Assembly: GCF_045862395.1 (NCBI RefSeq)
Contig: NZ_AP023087.1
Coordinates: forward strand, 4,154,001-4,218,000
DNA length: 64,000 nt
DNA from: Marinicellulosiphila megalodicopiae
GTDB taxonomy: Bacteria; Pseudomonadota; Gammaproteobacteria; Pseudomonadales; Natronospirillaceae
Direction: 5' to 3'
Positions within the stretch are counted from its first letter, which is position 1. Every line of letters starts with the position of its first letter. Position numbers and translations under genes: made by a program. Shown piece after piece: positions 54,533 through 64,000 of this stretch. The notes under the pieces are model-generated. The model was not told the DNA's origin, ran no database searches, and saw only the letters and a list, made by a program, of their open reading frames with translations.

Positions 54533-55630
54533 ATGAATCAATTTGATGATATACGCCCTTACAACGATCAAGAAGTACGTGAGGTTTTATCAAAACTAGT
54601 ACACGACAGCGAAATGCAAAACGCTGTCGCAAAATTCAAATTCCCAAAACTGCATACAATGATGCCCGCTCTAGCGAAATGGATCATTGGCACCTATTTA
54701 AAAAGTAAAACCAAACAATTTAACTGCGTAAAAGATCTTCAAATGATGATTGAAGGTTATATGGATCGCATGATTGAAACCACAACAACCGGTTTTACTT
54801 CTTCAGGTTTAGATCAACTGGATCTAACGAAACCTGCATTATTTATTTCTAATCACCGAGACATTGTGCTTGATCCAGCACTGGTAAATTTAGCATTACA
54901 CCGAGCAGGCTCTGACACATTAACCATTGCGACAGGTGATAATTTATTCACCAAACCTTGGGTGTCTGATTTAATGCGTTTAAATAAAAGCTTTATTGTT
55001 AAACGCAGTGGCGAATCCAAACGCGAACGCTTTAATAATTCTAAACAGCTGTCTGCTTATATGGATCTGTGTGTGCACACTGAAAAAAATCATGTTTGGA
55101 TTGCACAACGTGAAGGTCGAGCAAAAGACGGATTAGACAAAACCAATCCTGCGATTATTTCAATGCTGTTATTAAACAAAGAAAAAGGCGGTGATATAAG
55201 TGAATACATCAACGCATACAATATTGTGCCTGTCTCCATTTCTTACCAGTTTGATCCCTGCGATGTAAGCAAAGCCACCGAATTAGATGCAATAGCCCAG
55301 CATGGCAGTTACAAAAAAGGGGAACAAGAAGACATTCAAAGCATAACCAAAGGAATTGTTGGGCAAAAAGGCAACGTGCATGTTGCATTTGGTACACCAT
55401 TAAATGGTGAGTTTACAGATAACATTGAAGTGGCAAATGAAATAGACGAACAGATTATCCGTTTGTATCATTTATTTGATACCAATTTAAAATCTGCTGA
55501 AGCCATAGAAAAAAGTGAATCGTTACAACACCCAGAGTTGGATGCGCGAACGCAAGGGTTAACTGAATCTCAAAAGGCGATTTTCATTCAAACTTACGCC
55601 AACCCTGTTTTTTCAAAACAAACTAAATAA
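54533..55630 (+). CDS. PlsC-like 1-acyl-glycerol-phosphate acyltransferase family protein
   Basis: A 365-residue acyltransferase. Motif I is NHRDIVLD (HX4D), about residue 105; motif II-like FIVKRSG; motif III REGRAKDG; and a P-containing motif IV VPVSISYQFDP. It probably acylates a lysophospholipid or related substrate at the inner face of the membrane. No transmembrane helix is obvious. It has its own ATG 51 bp after the antiporter gene and ends at a bidirectional terminator. Confidence 0.85.
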   Translation: MNQFDDIRPYNDQEVREVLSKLVHDSEMQNAVAKFKFPKLHTMMPALAKWIIGTYLKSKTKQFNCVKDLQMMIEGYMDRMIETTTTGFTSSGLDQLDLTKPALFISNHRDIVLDPALVNLALHRAGSDTLTIATGDNLFTKPWVSDLMRLNKSFIVKRSGESKRERFNNSKQLSAYMDLCVHTEKNHVWIAQREGRAKDGLDKTNPAIISMLLLNKEKGGDISEYINAYNIVPVSISYQFDPCDVSKATELDAIAQHGSYKKGEQEDIQSITKGIVGQKGNVHVAFGTPLNGEFTDNIEVANEIDEQIIRLYHLFDTNLKSAEAIEKSESLQHPELDARTQGLTESQKAIFIQTYANPVFSKQTK

Positions 55631-55636
55631 TGTTTA

Positions 55637-55666
55637 AAACCTCATTTCAATTTTGAAATGGGGTTT
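55637..55666. terminator. bidirectional terminator between convergent genes
   Basis: AAACCTCATTTCAA (55637-55650) pairs with TTGAAATGGGGTTT (55653-55666), with T-rich arms on both strands. It separates the acyltransferase from the nitrilase gene, whose stop codon lies within it. Confidence 0.75.
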
Positions 55667-56471
55667 AATCAAACTTCACAACATGATTAAAGCTTGGCAA
55701 TAATTCTTTCGAATGAATTATGTCGTTTTCCTCGATATCGCAATTTAACAATCCGACCTCTTCGCCCAGAGTATTCACAACTTCACCCCAAGGATTAATC
55801 AACATAGAATGACCAAATGTGTGTCGTGTTTCATCATGCCAGCCGGTTTGATTACAAGCTAAAATGTACACTCCAAACTCAATGGCTCTTGCTCTTAATA
55901 ATACTTCCCAATGAGCATCGCCGGTTTTATAAACAAACGCAGCAGGCACTACAATCAATTGCGCGCCTTGTTTTTTTAATTCATGAAACAACAAACTAAA
56001 TCGTAAATCATAACAAACCGCCAACCCCATTTTGATTACTTTATTATTAAACATAAAATCAAACACACAGGGTAAAGAGCCTGGATCGTATTGGTCAGAT
56101 TCTCGATAAGCACCTTGAGTGTCATTTACAACTGCATCAAATAAATGAATTTTTTGATAACAGGTGACAATTTGGCCTAATTGATCAAACACATAACAAT
56201 TTGGCTGTCCTTTATCACTATTTGTTTGCGGCTGTTTAACAGTACCTGCAATTAATAAGGCATTATTTTCAATGGCTAACTGGCTAAGTTCAATCAATAC
56301 TTGATCAAACTCCATTTGAACGGGGCTTTTATATTTAGCCCCGATTGATAAGCACATTTCAGGCAATACCAAGACATCCATTTTCTGATTTGTTAACAGC
56401 GTTTTGATGATGTTAAAATTTTCACTCACATCATTTGTGGATGTCATTTGCACAACACTAAAACGTATCAT
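55665..56471 (-). CDS. carbon-nitrogen hydrolase (nitrilase superfamily)
   Basis: A 268-residue Nit/omega-amidase-type enzyme with catalytic Glu (VLPEMCL, about 41), Lys (YQKIHLFD, about 110) and Cys (LAVCYDLRFS, about 152). Nit1-type members deaminate deaminated glutathione or act as omega-amidases; which applies here is not decided. In many gammaproteobacteria such a gene follows yhdP, as here, and its ATG overlaps the yhdP stop by four bases. Confidence 0.9.
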   Translation of the reverse strand: MIRFSVVQMTSTNDVSENFNIIKTLLTNQKMDVLVLPEMCLSIGAKYKSPVQMEFDQVLIELSQLAIENNALLIAGTVKQPQTNSDKGQPNCYVFDQLGQIVTCYQKIHLFDAVVNDTQGAYRESDQYDPGSLPCVFDFMFNNKVIKMGLAVCYDLRFSLLFHELKKQGAQLIVVPAAFVYKTGDAHWEVLLRARAIEFGVYILACNQTGWHDETRHTFGHSMLINPWGEVVNTLGEEVGLLNCDIEENDIIHSKELLPSFNHVVKFD

Positions 56472-59400
56472 TCTTTTAATCCTCCATGTTTCACTTCAGG
56501 ATATAAACTGTCTAAATTATTAATATTGCCCACAATATTAAAATGCCAGGTAGTTAATTTTTCTAGACCTTTGTTAAATATTTTTTCGCTGAAAAATATA
56601 ATGGCGGCTGCAGGTGGTGCAGCAATTCCTGAAAGTAACCCTACCGTTGCAATAGTTGATGAAAACGGCACAATAATTTGCCCACTGATTTCAACATTAT
56701 CATTTAACATATTGTAGTTACCAAACCCTGAGAATTTAAGCGAACTACTATCAAGGCTGAATTTGCGATCCGATGATATCGTAGCAACCCCTTCACTTAA
56801 TACAACTTCTGCCCGTATCGAATCAAATGACTGTCCTGATTTCATAATATCAGTAAAGTCTAACGCAATACGGCTGAAAATTTTAGATGCGTTCAATAAT
56901 CCGATAAATTTAAATAACCCGACGGCAGGGCCAACATCATCTGGTAATTGAGTAATCACGCCATTATCAATTGCAATTTTAAACGTTCCATTTGCAGTGG
57001 AACCTTTAAATAAATAGGGCGAGCCTTTCCAATTTAATGCCAATTCAATTTCAGTTTTGGCAGCTTTAATAGCAGGGGGGGCTTTAAATGCTTTTAAAGT
57101 TTGAGTGGTATTAGGTGTCATTAATTTCATCTGCATAGACGAAACATGATTATTATTTTTATCCACAAACCAATTTAAATTTCCGTTTGCTTCTACACCA
57201 TTAATGACGCCACGCACATCTTTTATATTAAGCCCTTTTTCATGGGGCTCAATTTGCAATTGCCACGAACCATAATTAATGCCTTCATAGGATATTTGTC
57301 GAATATCAATTGCTGTAATTGGCAAATCTTTAGGGCTCATGCTTTGAGCTAACAAATCAATTTCAGGCGCATTAGGGTCAATGATTTCTTCCTCAGCTGA
57401 CTCAGGAAAATTTTTCTCAGTTAATGCTAAGTAATCAACAGCAATAATCACGGGTTCAAAATCAGAGAACGGAATACCAATCTGCCCTTTTGATTCGATA
57501 TTTTTATAATCCACTACCCAGCCAATTTCATTTTGAACCATTGTGGCGTACATTTCATGAAATAAAGTATCACCAGCAAGGGCAGTTTTACTTTTTAATA
57601 CTATGGATTTAATCCGCTCATCAACCGTTGGCGTACCTTCTGGTAATTCAGGCCACACAACATTATATGGATTTGTTTCATTTAATTCTTGAGCATCCAT
57701 AATGTATGGAATCCAATAATCAATATCGATGTAATCCAAATCGACATCTACATATATGCCGATGTCACTTCGATAATCTAATGGTCCAGTATTTGTGATA
57801 ACCCCTTGCGTTAAGTAATCACCTTCCATCAATAATTTACCATCTAGCCAACCATCGTAATTAAACACGACCTCCAAATCATCAACATCATCAAAAATTG
57901 AGACATCCACAATTGTTGGCCTTGCTTCATTAATGGGCTTGCCAATTGGCTCTGGCAATTCATCAAAATCAGCACCAACTAAATCCGTTTCTAAATGCAA
58001 AGCTAATCGATCTTGTAGAATAGAAAATAAAGCGTCGTATTCAATACGCCCATTAAACTTAGACATTACAGGCTCACCAAACCATCTGGCTACATCTTGA
58101 ATATCAATAAACCCTTTTGAATTAACATGATAATCCCAAATAGAAGGTTCAGTTTTACTCGCGTATTTTAGAATTTGAGTACTCACAACAGACTGTATTT
58201 GTTCGCCAAAAAATACAGAATCTATTTTTCCAGAAACGCCTAACACATCGTCGTAAATAATTTGGCCATTTATTTGCTCAAATCCTAACTCTTCTTCTGG
58301 CATAATCACCGTGACATTTTTCAGATCACTTTTCACCCAAGCTTGTACAGGGTCAGCTGAAAATGGAATGCGTAATTGTAAATCTAAATCGATATCGCCT
58401 TTCATTTCCCATAAATCGGCTGTATTACCAATATCCGCTTCGTATCGAATTGGAGAAGTAGTTAAAAATGTTTTCGCATGTTGCGCAGTGGTTTTTCCCA
58501 AACCAGTTAAATATAACAAGCTACTCGCATCACCAGAAATCTCTGCCTTTGCATTAAATACTTCACTTTTATAATATTCACCCTTTGTAATATTGGCATA
58601 CACTAATTTATTTTCTAATGTGACTCTTCCTGCTAAATCGTAAACTGACTGCCATGTTGGATCAAAATTTATAGACACGTTATTTAAATCGGTACTTAAT
58701 AAAAAGCTCGCATTGCTTTTTGCGGATTTATTTTTGCTAATGATTGGGCCATTAAAAATAAATGAGGTTCGCTCAATATTTGCTTCGAATATATTTTGTA
58801 AAATCCAACTTCTAATTTCAATATCTTGATCTTTGGTAGGATACAACTCTGGCAATGCGTATTTTTTAGATGACGACAGCCCACTTGTTAATGCCAATGT
58901 GGATTCATACCCTTTTAATAGCATTTCTTCAGAATACAACGTTACAAATATTTGCCCATCACCCTTTCCATAATGCTGATCTTCGATATGTAAATTTGGA
59001 CTGTATAAGTAAGCTACGTTTTTTTGCTCATCAGTCTGCCAATACAAATCCGCTTTAAAATTCTCAACCGCTAAAGGCTCTTCAAAATTTCCAGCATCCC
59101 AAATTTTTACATGTTGATTTTCAATTGAAAAATGACCTTTAAATTCATTCATTTTTATATATCCGGCGAAGTTTTCAACCCCTGGTGATCCATTTGCAGG
59201 TCGGGTATACAAGTTGGTAACTTCAGAAAATAATTCATAACTGAGTTTATTATCAAACTTTGAAAATTGAATCGTACTATTTAAAAGCTTTCCTTTTGGA
59301 TTCATTTTAGCAATGGTTTGAGTATCGTCAAAAGGCGAAATTAATTCCGCTAATCGATCTATATCTACAATATCACTACTGATTTCAAACACATTATCTA

Positions 59401-60403
59401 TTAATGAAAATTCATGCAGGCTTGGTTGCCAAATTTCTTTGTTTTGTGAAAATGTTAAATCTTTTAATGTGCCTTGATAATTTGATTGCCCAACACCCAT
59501 TTTATTTAAATTAAATTGTGTTGAAAAATTTTGTAATTTTGCCACTTTATTAGTTTGAGTGTACTTTAATGCAATATCTTGAATTTGAATCAAACTTGTA
59601 GAAGATTGCAATGTTTCGCCATACAATCTTAACCAATGCTCACCACTTACTTGCATACTTTGCAAAGCTAATGAATCAGGAAATACCGAAGTTAACCAAG
59701 GCGTCCAATCCCATTTATCATGTTTAATATACGCATCAAAAAAACCTTGCCCGTTACTGTCTAATTGCAATTCAAGTTGAGTTTGCTGGTCTTTTGCGTT
59801 CACTTGAGCTTTTGCTATTAGCCATGATTTTTTCTTTAGCGTCGATAAATCTGCTTGATCAACAAATATATCAAGAGGCGGAGAGTCTTTTAAGGTAATA
59901 CCTAATCGTAAATCGTTAATTTGTACGCGATGCTGTTGTTTTAGAAATTGATCGATTTTTTTGAGGGTAACCGGTTCACGTTTTTGCTTGCTCTCTTTGA
60001 TTTTATAACCTGAAACGACAAATCCTTCCTCGTTTTGGTTAACCGTTAATGCAAGTCCACTTATGGAAAGTTGCTCCATAATCCATTTTTGTTGCCAAAT
60101 GGAATCAATAACAGATGGTTCAATTTTTAGTTTTTCCACCGAAAAATCTGAACCAATTTGAATATTTTCAAATGTAATTTCTGGCGCTAACCGAACCCAA
60201 GTGGCACTAATATTACCAATGACTACATCTTGTTGCGTTGATTTTGAAATTAAAGCTTCGATATGAGATTTGTAGTTACTTATATTCGGCGTAAATTGTT
60301 TGCCTAACGCAATCAACACGGCAAGCACTAATACAGTGACAACCACAAATGTCCAGACTAAAGACACACACCAATGTAAAAGCTTTGATAAAAGTTTAAT
60401 CAT
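56468..60403 (-). CDS. yhdP: YhdP-family AsmA-like envelope lipid-transport protein
   Basis: A 1311-residue protein with one N-terminal membrane helix (about residues 13-35, LVWTFVVVTVLVLAVLIAL) and a very long periplasmic part of the AsmA/TamB-like beta type, family length about 1270. The C-terminal AsmA region includes GLNIKDVRGVINGVEANGNL and a GFGNYNMLNDNVEISGQIIV stretch. YhdP and its relatives move phospholipids to the outer membrane. Located between rng and the nitrilase gene as in E. coli-like clusters. Confidence 0.92.
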   Translation of the reverse strand: MIKLLSKLLHWCVSLVWTFVVVTVLVLAVLIALGKQFTPNISNYKSHIEALISKSTQQDVVIGNISATWVRLAPEITFENIQIGSDFSVEKLKIEPSVIDSIWQQKWIMEQLSISGLALTVNQNEEGFVVSGYKIKESKQKREPVTLKKIDQFLKQQHRVQINDLRLGITLKDSPPLDIFVDQADLSTLKKKSWLIAKAQVNAKDQQTQLELQLDSNGQGFFDAYIKHDKWDWTPWLTSVFPDSLALQSMQVSGEHWLRLYGETLQSSTSLIQIQDIALKYTQTNKVAKLQNFSTQFNLNKMGVGQSNYQGTLKDLTFSQNKEIWQPSLHEFSLIDNVFEISSDIVDIDRLAELISPFDDTQTIAKMNPKGKLLNSTIQFSKFDNKLSYELFSEVTNLYTRPANGSPGVENFAGYIKMNEFKGHFSIENQHVKIWDAGNFEEPLAVENFKADLYWQTDEQKNVAYLYSPNLHIEDQHYGKGDGQIFVTLYSEEMLLKGYESTLALTSGLSSSKKYALPELYPTKDQDIEIRSWILQNIFEANIERTSFIFNGPIISKNKSAKSNASFLLSTDLNNVSINFDPTWQSVYDLAGRVTLENKLVYANITKGEYYKSEVFNAKAEISGDASSLLYLTGLGKTTAQHAKTFLTTSPIRYEADIGNTADLWEMKGDIDLDLQLRIPFSADPVQAWVKSDLKNVTVIMPEEELGFEQINGQIIYDDVLGVSGKIDSVFFGEQIQSVVSTQILKYASKTEPSIWDYHVNSKGFIDIQDVARWFGEPVMSKFNGRIEYDALFSILQDRLALHLETDLVGADFDELPEPIGKPINEARPTIVDVSIFDDVDDLEVVFNYDGWLDGKLLMEGDYLTQGVITNTGPLDYRSDIGIYVDVDLDYIDIDYWIPYIMDAQELNETNPYNVVWPELPEGTPTVDERIKSIVLKSKTALAGDTLFHEMYATMVQNEIGWVVDYKNIESKGQIGIPFSDFEPVIIAVDYLALTEKNFPESAEEEIIDPNAPEIDLLAQSMSPKDLPITAIDIRQISYEGINYGSWQLQIEPHEKGLNIKDVRGVINGVEANGNLNWFVDKNNNHVSSMQMKLMTPNTTQTLKAFKAPPAIKAAKTEIELALNWKGSPYLFKGSTANGTFKIAIDNGVITQLPDDVGPAVGLFKFIGLLNASKIFSRIALDFTDIMKSGQSFDSIRAEVVLSEGVATISSDRKFSLDSSSLKFSGFGNYNMLNDNVEISGQIIVPFSSTIATVGLLSGIAAPPAAAIIFFSEKIFNKGLEKLTTWHFNIVGNINNLDSLYPEVKHGGLKE

Positions 60404-60410
60404 AATGTTT

Positions 60411-61868
60411 TTATAACATCACCACATCGAACTGCTCTTGGCTGTACAATGTTTCTACTTGAAAAGTAATGGGCTTTTTAATAAATTCTTCTAAATCAGC
60501 GACATTTGCTGACTCCTCATCTAACAATCGATCCACAACTGATTGAGACGCTAATACTCGATAACTGCTACTTTCATAGGCTCGCTCTTCTCGTAATATT
60601 TCACGAAATACCTCATAACAGATCGTTTGCGCTGTTTTAATTCGTCCGCGACCATCACAGGTACCACACACATCCGTTAAAATATGCTCTAACGATTCTC
60701 TTGTGCGCTTACGAGTCATTTCAACTAAGCCAAGCTGAGACACTTCGGTTAATTTTGATTTAGCGTGATCTTTTTCTAGGTTTTTTTCTAGTACTCGAAT
60801 CACTTGACGCTGGTGCTCTTCATCTAACATATCGATAAAATCAATAATAATGATGCCACCTAAATTTCGTAAACGTAGCTGCCTAACTAATGTCGTCGCC
60901 GCCTCTAAGTTAGTTTTAAAAATGGTCTCTTCTAAATTTCGATGCCCAACAAATCCACCAGTATTCACATCAATGGTGGTCATCGCTTCTGTTTGATCGA
61001 TGATTAAATACCCACCTGATTTTAAATCCACCTTTCTTGCTAGGGCTTTTTGAATTTCTTCTTCGACACTGTAAAGATCAAAAATTGGTCGCTCACCTGG
61101 ATAGTATTCTAGTTTGGACAATACATTTGGTGTGTATTTTTCAACAAATTGTTTTACTTTTTGAAAGGTTTCTTTTGAATCAATGCGTATTTTATCCACC
61201 TCTGGACGAACCATATCGCGACACACACGCAGGCTTAATGGTAAATCTTCGTAGATTAATGTAGCCGGTGTGGGTTGCGCCATACGCTCTTGCAATACTC
61301 TCCACAAACGTTTGGAATATTGAATGTCATTGATGGCTTCTTCTTCAGTAATGCCTTCAGCTGCAGTGCGCAGAATATAACCAAATTCAACTTCTTCTAA
61401 CTCACGACTTGTTTGAACAATTTGCTTTAATCGTTCACGCTCCTCGTCAGTTTCAATTCGCTGCGAAACCCCAATATGTTTTGAATACGGTAAAAAAACC
61501 AAAAAACGAGACGCTATGGATAAATGCATAGTCAATCTCGCTCCTTTTGTGCCAAGTGGATCTTTAGTTACTTGTACAACAATGATTTGACCTTCACGAA
61601 TTAAGAAACCAATAGGTCTGTTTTCGTCCCCATTGGCTTCATTATCGATGATGTCTGCTACATGGATAAATGCCGCTTTATCCAATCCAATATCCACAAA
61701 TGCTGCTTGCATACCCGGGAGCACACGAATGACTTTGCCTTGGTAGATATTTCCTACAATACCAATACTTTGTGAACGCTCGATATACAGCTCTTGGGTC
61801 GCACCATTCTCGACGATGCCAACACGTGTTTCCATTGGAGTCACGTTGATTAAAATTTCAGAATTCAT
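60411..61868 (-). CDS. rng: ribonuclease G
   Basis: Endoribonuclease of the RNase E/G family that matures 16S rRNA 5' ends and degrades mRNA. The 485 residues show an N-terminal S1 domain (IYQGKVIRVLPGMQAAFVDI, about 40-60) and catalytic acidic residues in TIDVNTGGFVGH and IIDFIDMLDEEHQ. The Zn-link CGTCDGRGR joins the dimer. It lacks the long C-terminal scaffold of RNase E. The order mreD-maf-rng-yhdP is typical. Confidence 0.96.
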   Translation of the reverse strand: MNSEILINVTPMETRVGIVENGATQELYIERSQSIGIVGNIYQGKVIRVLPGMQAAFVDIGLDKAAFIHVADIIDNEANGDENRPIGFLIREGQIIVVQVTKDPLGTKGARLTMHLSIASRFLVFLPYSKHIGVSQRIETDEERERLKQIVQTSRELEEVEFGYILRTAAEGITEEEAINDIQYSKRLWRVLQERMAQPTPATLIYEDLPLSLRVCRDMVRPEVDKIRIDSKETFQKVKQFVEKYTPNVLSKLEYYPGERPIFDLYSVEEEIQKALARKVDLKSGGYLIIDQTEAMTTIDVNTGGFVGHRNLEETIFKTNLEAATTLVRQLRLRNLGGIIIIDFIDMLDEEHQRQVIRVLEKNLEKDHAKSKLTEVSQLGLVEMTRKRTRESLEHILTDVCGTCDGRGRIKTAQTICYEVFREILREERAYESSSYRVLASQSVVDRLLDEESANVADLEEFIKKPITFQVETLYSQEQFDVVML

Positions 61869-61882
61869 AGTTAACCTAAAGT

Positions 61883-62461
61883 TTAACTTAAATAGTCAAT
61901 ATCAAATTGCCTTAATAAAGCAATGGTTTGAGTAAGCGGTAAACCAACAACGCTACTATAACTGCCTTCAATTGATTCAACAAAACCCGCACCTATACCT
62001 TGAATGGCGTAGCCTCCTGCTTTATCAAGTGGCTCACCTGTATGCCAATAATTTTGTATCTCTTGAACAGTTATGTTTCTAAATTTTACATTTGTGGTCA
62101 CGGTCACTAGCTTTGTTTGCCTAGGACTTTTTACGTATACCGAAGTGATCACCTGGTGCCAATTATCACTTAATTTTTGCATGTTTACTCTGAACACATC
62201 GTAATTTTCAGGTTTTAATAAAATTTCATTTTCAAAACACACAATTGTATCGCTAGCTAAAATCACTGCAGCCGTTGAATTTTGAATTTGATTGAATACA
62301 TGCTCGCCTTTTTTAATGGCAATACGTTCAACATAATTGATTGCATTTTCACCTACCAGTCGACTTTCGTCCACATATGGTGATAAGCATTCAAACTGGT
62401 AACCCAGCTGGGTTAGCATTTGTTTTCGTCTAGGTGACGATGAAGCAAGAATAAGTGTCAT
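61883..62461 (-). CDS. maf: Maf-like nucleoside triphosphate pyrophosphatase (YhdE type)
   Basis: House-cleaning pyrophosphatase, likely acting on dTTP/UTP and modified pyrimidines. The 192 residues begin LILASSSPRRKQML and contain YVDESR and VILASDTIV with the catalytic Asp, then KAGGYAIQGIGAGFVESIEG. The start overlaps the mreD stop by four bases. Product specificity is inferred from cluster position. Confidence 0.92.
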   Translation of the reverse strand: MTLILASSSPRRKQMLTQLGYQFECLSPYVDESRLVGENAINYVERIAIKKGEHVFNQIQNSTAAVILASDTIVCFENEILLKPENYDVFRVNMQKLSDNWHQVITSVYVKSPRQTKLVTVTTNVKFRNITVQEIQNYWHTGEPLDKAGGYAIQGIGAGFVESIEGSYSSVVGLPLTQTIALLRQFDIDYLS

Positions 62462-62946
62462 TGGATTCTAAAGCTCTGACGCAAATGTCGTAACAACAAA
62501 TAAGACCATGGCCAAAAAAGGGCGCTGAATACACAGGGATAGAAAAAGCGCCAATCCCAAATAAAATCGCCTAGCAACATATTAATAACCGCAGTCACAA
62601 ACATACCGATAAAAATTATCCCCATAACCATGATAGATTGCTGAAAAGCTGGGAACATTCTTAATCGCTGATACACAATTAGCACTAAGTAAGCTTGAAT
62701 AATTAGCCCAAGCGCGTACACACCAAATACATTATCACGCATTTCATCCATCAAAATACCGATAAAAAAAGCAGTAATAAATGAAAACCGCTCAGGCAAA
62801 GCTAACACCCAATAAATTAGAACAATCATCACAAATTGTGGTCGCCCCAATGCTAATGTATCAGGTAGTGGAAATTGATCTAGGAAAATAGCAATAACAA
62901 ACGTCAACCAAACGATCCAATGATTTTGCGGTTCTTTATCAGTCAT
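62458..62946 (-). CDS. mreD: rod shape-determining protein MreD
   Basis: Inner-membrane protein of the elongasome, 162 residues with five or six helices (for example ILMDEMRDNVFGVYALGLII). The ATG at 62946 overlaps the mreC stop by eight bases, suggesting coupling; an upstream ATG at 62964 is also possible. It works with MreB and MreC to guide peptidoglycan synthesis along the cell side wall. Confidence 0.93.
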   Translation of the reverse strand: MTDKEPQNHWIVWLTFVIAIFLDQFPLPDTLALGRPQFVMIVLIYWVLALPERFSFITAFFIGILMDEMRDNVFGVYALGLIIQAYLVLIVYQRLRMFPAFQQSIMVMGIIFIGMFVTAVINMLLGDFIWDWRFFYPCVFSALFWPWSYLLLRHLRQSFRIQ

Positions 62947-63769
62947 TGGATAACTCATCTTCAATTAAAAATAAATGGCGGCTTGTTTCTAATTCGGCAA
63001 TAGGCTGAATAAAAATTCGAAAGAATTTTTGATCATCGCTTTGGATTTCTGTCACCGTTGCGACAGGATACCCTTTTGGATAGCGCCCTCCTAAGCCCGA
63101 GGTCACAATAAGGTCTCCCACTTGTACATCTTGAGTTTTAGGAATATACATTAATTCCATCTGTTCAATATCACCCACACCCTGTGCGACTGTTCGATAA
63201 TGGGTTCTTAATAATTCTACTGGCACTGCGGATTGCTGATCGACCACCAACATCACTCTTGCTGATAATGAATCCAATTGAATAACCATGCCAAATACGC
63301 CTTTTGAATCCAAAACAACCTGCCCAACATACACGCCATGCACGCTGCCGCGATTAATCATCACATGGTGATTAAATGGGTTGCTATCTTCGGAAATTAT
63401 TTCGACGGTTTTTACGGGATGTTTAATTGCTTCAACAGCATTTAAAAGTGTTCTGAGGCGAGCATTTTCAGCTTCTAGAAAAGCTAATGTTTGAACTTGA
63501 CGCTCCAAAACGATGATTTCGTTCTCAAGGTCTTTATTTTGCGCGATTAAGGTTTCTTGATCTTCAAAGGACTGAGTACCCCATAAATAAATTTTACGAG
63601 GCACGCTTACTACAAGATGAACAGGTGCAGTTAACAGTGAAAGCGCTTTATGAGCAGGGTCTAACGTTTCTCGATTATTTAATTCTACCCATAACAAAGC
63701 ACAGCAAACAAACACCGAGAGGAAAAATCGACTGTGCGGCCCTTGTTCTTGTAAAAATATGGACTTAAT
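62939..63769 (-). CDS. mreC: rod shape-determining protein MreC; likely ATT start
   Basis: Bitopic periplasmic scaffold of the elongasome, about 276 residues. After the membrane helix comes a coiled coil (about 60-105, IVLERQVQTLAFLEAENARL) and beta domains with MINRGSVHGVYVGQVVLDSK. The first usual start, GTG at 63715, would delete the conserved cytoplasmic IFLQEQGPHSRFF segment and has no ribosome-binding site. GAGG at 63779-63776 lies six bases before an in-frame ATT at 63769, giving (M)KSIFLQEQGP. An in-frame TAG 12 bases upstream leaves no other start codon. Confidence 0.85.
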   Translation of the reverse strand: MKSIFLQEQGPHSRFFLSVFVCCALLWVELNNRETLDPAHKALSLLTAPVHLVVSVPRKIYLWGTQSFEDQETLIAQNKDLENEIIVLERQVQTLAFLEAENARLRTLLNAVEAIKHPVKTVEIISEDSNPFNHHVMINRGSVHGVYVGQVVLDSKGVFGMVIQLDSLSARVMLVVDQQSAVPVELLRTHYRTVAQGVGDIEQMELMYIPKTQDVQVGDLIVTSGLGGRYPKGYPVATVTEIQSDDQKFFRIFIQPIAELETSRHLFLIEDELSND

Positions 63770-63801
63770 GAGACACCTCTATGCGTTTATTGAGGAATCA
63801 A

Positions 63802-64000
63802 TTAATAGTCTTGGGCAAATTCAAAAATACGATCATCCATCATTTCTAGTGCCTTTCCGCCACCGCGAGCAACACAGGTTAATGGATCATCTGCAACCAA
63901 AACAGGCAAACCAGTTTCTTCAGATAACAATACATCAATATCACGAAGCAATGCACCCCCACCTGTAAGGACAATGCCTGACTCTGCAATATCCGCTGAT
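63802..64000 (-). CDS. mreB: rod shape-determining protein MreB, C-terminal fragment
   Basis: Bacterial actin, cut by the right window edge. The last 65 residues read SGIVLTGGGALLRDIDVLLS, EETGLPVLVADDPLTCVARG and GGKALEMMDDRIFEFAQDY, typical of the MreB C-terminus. It is followed by mreC after 32 bp. Confidence 0.97.
   Translation of the reverse strand, partial: SADIAESGIVLTGGGALLRDIDVLLSEETGLPVLVADDPLTCVARGGGKALEMMDDRIFEFAQDY

Overview
The window is chromosomal DNA from an AT-rich gammaproteobacterium. Housekeeping blocks flank a long accessory region. The left block, all on the minus strand, is tRNA-Trp, secE, nusG, rplK, rplA, rplJ, rplL and the start of rpoB. It is preceded upstream by the nitrogen two-component pair ntrB-ntrC. 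The right block carries grpE-dnaK-dnaJ, each control region with readable heat-shock promoters, and then the cell-shape and RNase G cluster mreB-mreC-mreD-maf-rng-yhdP-nitrilase. I cannot name the genus from the sequence alone.

From about 6.3 to 27.4 kb the DNA is gene-poor and looks accessory. It holds small lipoproteins, secreted and membrane proteins, an ankyrin-like pair, a YiiX-like permuted papain-fold protein and a HEPN-like protein. Between them lie relics (IS3 OrfA, HlyD, HNH, and an unknown ORF with three in-frame stops), a 163-bp element with perfect 17-bp terminal inverted repeats, and a short repeat family built on a CTCTGACCC core. An 830-bp non-coding stretch (22.9 to 23.75 kb) contains stacked hairpins and a duplicated 40-mer. 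It lies directly upstream of the HEPN-like pair and may be a structured RNA.

From about 27.5 to 46.95 kb lies a Tn7-like transposon that abuts the 3' end of dnaJ. Its core is tnsA-tnsB-tnsC-tniQ in overlapping genes, plus a second, larger, divergent tniQ with tandem HTH domains. Four GTTkCAAAC repeats, spaced about 20 bp, mark its dnaJ-proximal end. I could not find the other end by eye. The cargo is anti-phage defence. One module is a Gabija-type pair (OLD/TOPRIM ATPase-nuclease GajA and UvrD-like helicase GajB) with a third small gene. The other is a three-gene set (metallo-beta-lactamase, trypsin-STAND NTPase of 1942 aa, small protein) that matches type 1 AVAST (Avs1ABC).

The most interesting structure is a 545-bp segmental duplication. 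The divergent intergenic region of gajA and tniQ, with the first 28 codons of gajA and about 118 codons of tniQ, occurs twice. One copy is intact, next to Gabija (40136-40686). The other is truncated, next to Avs1 (35992-36536). The Avs1 operon therefore sits behind a gajA promoter, ribosome-binding site and 30-codon stub. This looks like a recombination hinge through which defence cargo is stacked or swapped inside the transposon. avs1A itself appears to start at a rare ATT codon, and mreC in the right block shows the same feature. Other points of note are a candidate small RNA and a 21-bp palindrome upstream of tnsA, a eukaryotic-type HisA (HIS6), and the absence of tufB between tRNA-Trp and secE.
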